A stretch of 27,314 bases of DNA. Source: Lachnospiraceae bacterium. GTDB lineage: Bacteria > Bacillota > Clostridia > Lachnospirales > Lachnospiraceae. The stretch lies in assembly GCA_017477805.1 (NCBI GenBank), contig JAFUUM010000359.1:1-27314 (forward strand), read 5' to 3'. Shown in pieces: positions 22,322-27,314 of the stretch (its first letter is position 1; each line of letters starts with the position of its first letter). Made by a program: the position numbers and the translations under genes. The notes beneath the pieces were generated by a model, which was not told the DNA's origin, ran no database searches, and saw only the letters and a list, made by a program, of their open reading frames with translations.

Positions 22322-23923
22322 ATGTTGGAAAACGGAAAAGTATGGGTTGCGGCAGACAAGGATAACGGCGAGAAAGTATACCTTCTGCCGGGAAAAGCCA
22401 ATCGTCACGGTCTCATTGCAGGTGCAACGGGAACCGGTAAGACCATCACCTTAAAGGTCCTTGCGGAATCTTTCAGCAACATGGGAGTTCCTGTGTTTTT
22501 GGCGGATGTTAAGGGCGACCTTGCGGGAATGATCGCCGCCGGAACGGATTCGGAGGATATGCAGAAGCGTATTGAACGCTTTGGACTTTCCGAAGCGGGT
22601 TTCTCTTATCAGTCTTATCCCTCTACGATCTGGGATATCTACGGAGAAAAGGGCGTTCCCCTTCGGACCACCATCTCCGAAATGGGACCGCTGCTTTTGG
22701 CCCGTATCCTGGGGCTGAACGATCTTCAGAGAGATATCCTGTCGGTTACCTTTAAGATCGCGGACGATAACGGCCTTCTGCTCATCGATACCAAAGACTT
22801 AAAGGCCATGCTGAATTATGTTTCCGAGAACAATAAGGATTTTGCAGCCGACTACGGCAACATCAGCCCCGTTTCCGTGGCGGCCATCATGAGATCCCTG
22901 GTAAGTCTCGAGATCGCAGGCGGAGATAAGTTCTTTGGGGAACCTGCCCTGAATATCCTGGACTGGTTCAGCGTCGGCGAAGGCGGAAAGGGTATGATCA
23001 ATATCCTGGATTCCGAAAGCCTGATCAACAACGGAACCCTGTATTCCACATTCCTTCTGTGGATGCTTTCCGAATTGTTTGAGACACTGCCCGAAGTTGG
23101 CGATCTGGAAAAACCCAAGATGGTGTTCTTCTTTGATGAAGCCCACCTTCTGTTCAAGGATACTCCGAAGCCCCTTTTAGAGAAGGTGGAACAGGTAGTA
23201 AAGCTGGTGCGTTCCAAGGGTGTTGGTGTTTATTTTGTCACCCAGAATCCCCGGGACATCCCCGACGGCGTACTGGCACAGCTTGGAAACAAGATCGAGC
23301 ATGCACTCCATGCATATACGCCTGCAGATCAGAAGGCAGTCAAAGCAGCGGCCATGTCTTTTAGAGAGAACCCGGCCTTTGATACTGCCGATGCCATTAT
23401 GAACCTGGGAACCGGCGAAGCAATCGTTTCCTTCCTGCAGGAAGACGGAACTCCCGGCATGGCCAGAAGAGTATCCATCCTGCCCCCTCAGAGCCGCATG
23501 GGCAGCATTTCCGACAGCGAGCGGGAACAGAGCATCAAAGCCAGCATGGCTTATACCAAGTACGCAAACGCAGTGGATCCGGACTCTGCCTACGAGTTCC
23601 TGGAAAGAAGAGGCTTAGAGGCAGCGGAGGCCAGAAAGAAGGCTGAGGAAGAAGCTGCGGCAGCCAAGCAGGCGGAAAAGGAAGCCAAAGCGGCAGAAAA
23701 AGAAGCCGAGAAAGTTGCAAAAGCCAAAGAGCGGGAAGAAGCCGCCAAGAAGAGAGCCACCAAGCAGGCGGCCAAATCTGTAGGCAATTCCGTAGCAGGA
23801 ACCGTGGGAAGAGAGGTCGGAAAGACCGTTGGCGGAACCTTCGGCAAATTCGGAAAGACCCTGGGCGGCAATCTCGGTGCAAGCCTTGGAAGAGGCATTA
23901 TCGGAACCTTGTTCAAATTATAA
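22322..23923 (+). CDS. HerA-like/DUF853 (YjgR-type) P-loop ATPase
   Basis: A 533-aa soluble ATPase. Walker A GATGTGKT is at residues 34-41, followed by FLADVKGDLAGM; Walker B is KMVFFFDEAHLLF, and VGVYFVTQNPRDIPDGVLAQLGNKIEHALHAYTP matches the conserved sensor region of the YjgR/DUF853 family, which is related to HerA/FtsK-type helicases and translocases. Residues ~425-480 are a highly charged Ala/Lys/Glu coiled-coil. The tail is glycine-rich (GTFGKFGKTLGGNLG). The cellular role of this family is not established. It has its own likely promoter and is followed 24 nt later by the DUF3048 gene. Confidence 0.88.
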   Translation: MLENGKVWVAADKDNGEKVYLLPGKANRHGLIAGATGTGKTITLKVLAESFSNMGVPVFLADVKGDLAGMIAAGTDSEDMQKRIERFGLSEAGFSYQSYPSTIWDIYGEKGVPLRTTISEMGPLLLARILGLNDLQRDILSVTFKIADDNGLLLIDTKDLKAMLNYVSENNKDFAADYGNISPVSVAAIMRSLVSLEIAGGDKFFGEPALNILDWFSVGEGGKGMINILDSESLINNGTLYSTFLLWMLSELFETLPEVGDLEKPKMVFFFDEAHLLFKDTPKPLLEKVEQVVKLVRSKGVGVYFVTQNPRDIPDGVLAQLGNKIEHALHAYTPADQKAVKAAAMSFRENPAFDTADAIMNLGTGEAIVSFLQEDGTPGMARRVSILPPQSRMGSISDSEREQSIKASMAYTKYANAVDPDSAYEFLERRGLEAAEARKKAEEEAAAAKQAEKEAKAAEKEAEKVAKAKEREEAAKKRATKQAAKSVGNSVAGTVGREVGKTVGGTFGKFGKTLGGNLGASLGRGIIGTLFKL

Positions 23924-23947
23924 AGAAATACGGAGTACTTTACGGAA

Positions 23948-25759
23948 ATGATGAAAGAACGAAACAACGGAAAAAACAGACTTGTGGCAGCAGTATTGGC
24001 GTTACTGATGGTCCTGGAGATGGTCATTGCGATGCCTGCCACCGGGACAAAAGCAGAGGCGGCTGTCCTGAATCCCCGGTTTACCACTGTGGCGGAAATG
24101 CAGGGAAAACTGGGAACTGCGGACAAAACCTGGAATGCGGCATATCTGACCCAGATCGAACTCTATTACTGGTCATTTGCGGATGATGCCCATCTTGGGA
24201 CCAATGAACTGACCATCGAAATCGTGAAAAACGTATATCGCAATCTCGAGCAGCTGCTGGATAACGGATATGTAATGGATTACCATGTGCTGGCTGCTTA
24301 TGCCGCACAGTATCTGAACACCAGAGCCGCAAACGGCCTCGGAGCAGACGAATTTTACAATATTCTGAATATGGCACTGGATAATCCCTACCTGCTGAAT
24401 AAGCCTGTGGCAACCGTTACCGCAACAACTTACAACGGAAGAGATTATTCACGAGTATTCGATGCCACGTATTATGCGGCTCATAACCCCGATGTGGCGG
24501 CGATCCTCGGAAATAACCCGGCGGAACTTCTTCGTCATTTCGTGGAAAACGGCATGAACGAGGGCAGAAGAGGAAACGAAGCCTTTGATGTCAATGCTTA
24601 CGCAGCGCAGCTGGATGCCCAGGTGCTGGCAGAGATGAAAGCTTCCTCCGTCTATCAGTCCCTTGGCGCGGCCGCACAGCCGCCCGTGGGAAAATACAGT
24701 TACTCCCTTGCAAACTACTATTCCAAATTCCTTGGTTTCTATGACGGAGCCATTACCACCGTGACCAACGGCAACAAGATCCTGACGGGAGTGTACACGG
24801 AGACCAATCCTTTAAGCGTTTATACGGGACTTCCCGTGGATCCTGTTCTTGCCAATCAGAGACCCATCGCCGTCATGATGCCTACGGATAAAACGGCACA
24901 GCCTTCCTTTGGTATCAGCCGTGCCGAAGTTCTGTATGAGATCATGGAAGAGGGCAATATCTCCAGACAGATGGCCATCATCCAGAACTGGAAAGACATG
25001 ACCAAGATCGGAAACATCCGAAGCTGCAGACTGTATTACCTCTATGCAGCCAAGGAGTGGGATCCCATCCTGATCCACTTCGGCGGTGTGTTCAACATGC
25101 ACGGCGTGGTGGACGGTGAAGACATGAACAACCTCTCCGGTACCTATGAATACGGAACCGGCGGAGCCGCACCCGGTGCAGGAAAGTTCTATCGTACCTC
25201 CGACCGGAAAGCCCCCCACAATGCTTATATTTCCGCAGAGGGCATCATTTCCGCATCCAAGTCCCTGGGCTACCAGTTGGGCCTGAGAAACGGCTATTAC
25301 AATCCCAGACATTTCAGTTTTGCTGCGGGAGTCAACGATCTTTCCCAGTATCCCGAGGCAAAGACCGCCAATGTCATCGATCTTTCCCAGGTGTTCAGTT
25401 ACACCAAGAGTGCCCTGACCTATAACGCAGCGGAAGGGGTATATTATAAGACCCTCCACGGAGTGGCACAGAAGGACGGGTTGAACGGGCAGCAGCTTAC
25501 CTTTACCAATGTGATCGTCCAGAACACCAAGTGGACATACCTTTCTCCCACCGGTTCTTATCTGTATTTCCAGATGCTGGATAACACGGAAGACGGATAT
25601 TATTTCACAAAGGGCAAGTGCATCCACATTCACTGGATCAAGAACAGTGATTACGAGGTCACAAGATATTTTGATGACTATGGCAACGAAATCCAGTTAA
25701 ATCCCGGAAAGACTTATATCGCAGTTGCCCAGAAGGGCAAAAACGTTCTGTTCCAGTAA
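23948..25759 (+). CDS. Secreted DUF3048 (YerB-like) protein with an NPDVAA module
   Basis: A 603-aa exported protein. The N-terminus is a signal sequence (RLVAAVLALLMVLEMVIAMPATGTKAEAA). Residues ~171-218 carry one module FDATYYAAHNPDVAAILGNNP...NGMNEGRRGNE, the same type as in the secreted transglutaminase-like protein. From ~300 onward the sequence is DUF3048 (YTGLPVDPVLANQRPIAVMM... GISRAEVLYEIMEEGNISR... IGNIRSCRLYYLYAAKEWDPILIHFGG). DUF3048 proteins are usually ~330-aa lipoproteins of unknown function; here there is an extended N-terminal half and no lipobox. Start ATG 23948 or 23951, with a weak SD. Confidence 0.85.
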   Translation: MMKERNNGKNRLVAAVLALLMVLEMVIAMPATGTKAEAAVLNPRFTTVAEMQGKLGTADKTWNAAYLTQIELYYWSFADDAHLGTNELTIEIVKNVYRNLEQLLDNGYVMDYHVLAAYAAQYLNTRAANGLGADEFYNILNMALDNPYLLNKPVATVTATTYNGRDYSRVFDATYYAAHNPDVAAILGNNPAELLRHFVENGMNEGRRGNEAFDVNAYAAQLDAQVLAEMKASSVYQSLGAAAQPPVGKYSYSLANYYSKFLGFYDGAITTVTNGNKILTGVYTETNPLSVYTGLPVDPVLANQRPIAVMMPTDKTAQPSFGISRAEVLYEIMEEGNISRQMAIIQNWKDMTKIGNIRSCRLYYLYAAKEWDPILIHFGGVFNMHGVVDGEDMNNLSGTYEYGTGGAAPGAGKFYRTSDRKAPHNAYISAEGIISASKSLGYQLGLRNGYYNPRHFSFAAGVNDLSQYPEAKTANVIDLSQVFSYTKSALTYNAAEGVYYKTLHGVAQKDGLNGQQLTFTNVIVQNTKWTYLSPTGSYLYFQMLDNTEDGYYFTKGKCIHIHWIKNSDYEVTRYFDDYGNEIQLNPGKTYIAVAQKGKNVLFQ

Positions 25760-25787
25760 AGACTGACAGGCATTTGGATCAAAAAAC

Positions 25788-25837
25788 AAAGATCGGGGAA
25801 CGGGTACCGGAAACGGTATTTGTACCCCGATCTTTTT
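25788..25837 (+). terminator. Terminator after the DUF3048 gene
   Basis: An outer 11-bp stem (25788-25798 with 25825-25835) encloses an inner perfect stem TACCG-GAAA-CGGTA (25805-25818, GNRA tetraloop) and is followed by a T-run (25833-25837). The bipartite hairpin with a U-tail is a strong intrinsic terminator. Confidence 0.9.
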
Positions 25838-25862
25838 GCCTGAAAATGCAGGTGCAGAGCAG

Positions 25863-25978
25863 ATTCTTAAAAAAGAATAAAGTGCCGAATATGTCTTGAA
25901 TATCGCTATTGTCTGCATATAATGAAAGGACAGTTAAATTTTACACAATAAATGGTTGTAACTACGGCTGGAAGCCGT
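25863..25978 (+). promoter_or_regulatory. ABC-transporter promoter with flanking dyads
   Basis: TTGAAT (25896-25901), a 16-nt spacer and TATAAT (25918-25923) form a sigma-A-like promoter. Upstream is the dyad ATTCTT-AAAA-AAGAAT (25863-25878). Downstream, around and after the transcription start, are TTACA-N11-TGTAA (25941-25961) and a 6-bp hairpin ACGGCT-GGA-AGCCGT (25964-25978). These dyads could be operator or leader structures; no regulator gene is adjacent in view. Confidence 0.5.
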
Positions 25979-25999
25979 GCGAAAACAGGGAGGAGTGGC

Positions 26000-27314
26000 A
26001 TGAGAGGCCAAAGAGAGCAGGAAATCGAGATGCGTCTCCGAAGGGAAGCGGAGAATGCAGAGGCAAGGCCCGGAAAGATCGCCTGGTTGTGGATGAACAT
26101 GAAGGGGTATCAGGCCCTGTATATTTTGGGTATTTTGGGGACCGTTCTGTACAATGTGATGCAATTGACGGTTCCTTATTTTTCGCAGCAGATCGTGGAC
26201 CTTTTCCTGACAGGGGATCAGGCAGCGGAGAATCTTACCCTTCACAGGGATCTGTTTTTCAAGCTGCTCATCGCCATGGTGGGACTGACAATGATCCGTG
26301 TCGTTGTGGTCTATGCGGACTGCCTGACCTATGAATACGTATCCCAGAAGATGCTGTTCCGAGTCAGAAATATCCTCTATGACAAGATCCAGCGTCAGGA
26401 TATGAAATTCTATAATACCTATCGTACCGGCGACCTGATGACGAGAGTGACCGGTGACCTGGATGCGGTCCGTCATATGATCGCCTGGGTCATCCGTATG
26501 ATCGTGGAGGCGGTTTCTCTGGTGACGGCAACGTCCATTTACTTTTTCATGATGGACTGGAAACTGGCACTCTGCCTGATCGCCGTGGCACCCTTCCTTC
26601 TTGGGATCATCGTGATGTTTAAAAACAGGGTTGCGCCCATGCACAGACTTCTTCGTGAGAAGCTGGCGAACATGAACACCATCGCCCAGGAGAACATCTC
26701 CGGTAACCGTGTGGTAAAGGCCTTTGCCAGAGAAGATTACGAGATCGCCCAGTTTGATGAGTGCAATTCCGACTATCGGGATACCAATATGAAAACAGCC
26801 TATACCTGGCTGAAGTTCTATCCATATGTGGAGTCCTTCGCAAACCTGCTCCCGCTGATCCTGCTGCTGGTGGGTGGTCTGTTCCTTATCGCTGATCAGA
26901 TGACCATGGGCCAGTTTGTGGCTTTCAACGGTCTGACCTGGGCCATTGCGAACCCCATGCGCCAGCTGGGTAATATCATGAACGAATTCCAGCGTTTCTC
27001 CGCTGCTTCCGCCAAGGTCATGGACATCTATTATTCCAAGGCCGACATTGTGGACAGACCGGATGCCATCGATCTTCCTGCAAGACTGGAAGGAAAAGTG
27101 GAGTTCAGAAACGTGAGTTTCCAGTACGAAGACGGCAACCTGCCGGTACTTCGTAACATTTCCTTTACCGCAAAGCCCGGTGAGACCATTGCCATCATGG
27201 GTGAGACCGGCTGCGGCAAGACATCCCTGATCCACCTGATCCCCAGGTTCTATGAGCCCACAGAGGGTGAAGTTCTGGTGGATGACGTCAACGTCCAGCA
27301 ATATAAACTGAAAC
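26000..27314 (+). CDS. ABC half-transporter, exporter type (partial, runs off the right edge)
   Basis: The gene starts at ATG 26000 with GGGAGGAG at 25988-25995 and stays open to the window end (438 codons seen). About six membrane segments form an exporter-type permease (QLTVPYFSQQIVDLFL, FYNTYRTGDLMTRVTGDLDAVRHM), followed by the nucleotide-binding domain from ~residue 365 (VEFRNVSFQYEDG) with Walker A GETGCGKT at 401-408. The Q-loop and later ATPase motifs lie beyond the edge. Fused permease-ATPase half-transporters usually work as dimers or as heterodimer pairs encoded side by side, so a second subunit gene may follow. Substrate unknown (lipid, peptide or drug). Confidence 0.93.
   Translation, partial: MRGQREQEIEMRLRREAENAEARPGKIAWLWMNMKGYQALYILGILGTVLYNVMQLTVPYFSQQIVDLFLTGDQAAENLTLHRDLFFKLLIAMVGLTMIRVVVVYADCLTYEYVSQKMLFRVRNILYDKIQRQDMKFYNTYRTGDLMTRVTGDLDAVRHMIAWVIRMIVEAVSLVTATSIYFFMMDWKLALCLIAVAPFLLGIIVMFKNRVAPMHRLLREKLANMNTIAQENISGNRVVKAFAREDYEIAQFDECNSDYRDTNMKTAYTWLKFYPYVESFANLLPLILLLVGGLFLIADQMTMGQFVAFNGLTWAIANPMRQLGNIMNEFQRFSAASAKVMDIYYSKADIVDRPDAIDLPARLEGKVEFRNVSFQYEDGNLPVLRNISFTAKPGETIAIMGETGCGKTSLIHLIPRFYEPTEGEVLVDDVNVQQYKLK

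Noticed and set aside
24812..25633. 273-aa minus-strand open frame
   Set aside because: Antisense to the DUF3048 domain; no independent evidence.
25909..26334. 141-aa plus-strand open frame spanning the ABC leader
   Set aside because: It covers the -10 box and leader, and is out of frame with the ABC transporter, which has its own strong ribosome binding site at 25988.
25934..27301. 455-aa minus-strand open frame at the right edge
   Set aside because: It is antisense to the ABC transporter, whose permease and Walker A motifs are clear; composition is His/Gln-rich as expected for a shadow.

Overview
The window looks like chromosomal DNA of an anaerobic, low-to-mid GC Firmicute, most likely a Lachnospiraceae member. 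The basis is gene content: a bacterial type-3 prolyl-tRNA synthetase, a reverse-type rubrerythrin with an N-terminal rubredoxin domain, an RqcP (YabO)-type S4 protein near HU, a small Cys-rich protein resembling DUF6171, a YkoS/DUF6044-like membrane protein, secreted proteins with the 'NPDVAA...EGR' module, strong Shine-Dalgarno sites and sigma-A-like promoters. No rRNA, tRNA, CRISPR array, transposase or phage gene is seen. The genus call is inference.

Layout. Positions 1-206 are a dense regulatory region with a leftward promoter for a gene off the left edge, hairpins and the promoter of the first operon. That operon (207-2553) encodes a soluble protein with a LacI/periplasmic-binding-protein fold, a GAF-like middle and a GGDEF domain, followed 7 nt later by luxS. 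A bidirectional terminator and a ~215-bp imperfect inverted repeat lie between luxS and the convergent reverse rubrerythrin gene, whose promoter carries a perfect 17-bp dyad. From 3670 to 7781 run a histidine kinase, an OmpR-type response regulator, an RluA-type pseudouridine synthase and a Wzy/WaaL-like polytopic protein, all overlapping or nearly touching. From 7844 to 12068 are proS, cca and a PEGA-domain lipoprotein, again overlapping. HU (12204-12485) has its own strong promoter, a G-rich leader hairpin and a strong terminator.

A leftward secreted transglutaminase-like protein separates HU from rqcP. A CDF metal exporter, a Cys-rich small protein, an unknown 111-aa protein and a ribokinase-like PfkB kinase follow on the plus strand. 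Three large polytopic membrane proteins (16539-22278) follow, and the first of them ends in a canonical A_AAA_AAG slippery heptamer. A HerA/DUF853-type ATPase, a DUF3048 protein with an NPDVAA module, a terminator, and the 5' part of an ABC half-transporter complete the window.

Functional themes are signalling (cyclic di-GMP synthesis beside AI-2 production; a two-component system), envelope and surface polysaccharide assembly (Wzy-like protein, three GT-C-like membrane proteins, PEGA lipoprotein, secreted modular proteins), oxidative-stress defence (rubrerythrin) and core tRNA/ribosome functions. The most unusual items are the binding-protein/GGDEF-luxS operon, the frameshift-like end of the 16539 gene, the long inverted-repeat element at 2627-2842 and the rubrerythrin operator. 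All assignments are by reading motifs in the sequence; no database search was run.
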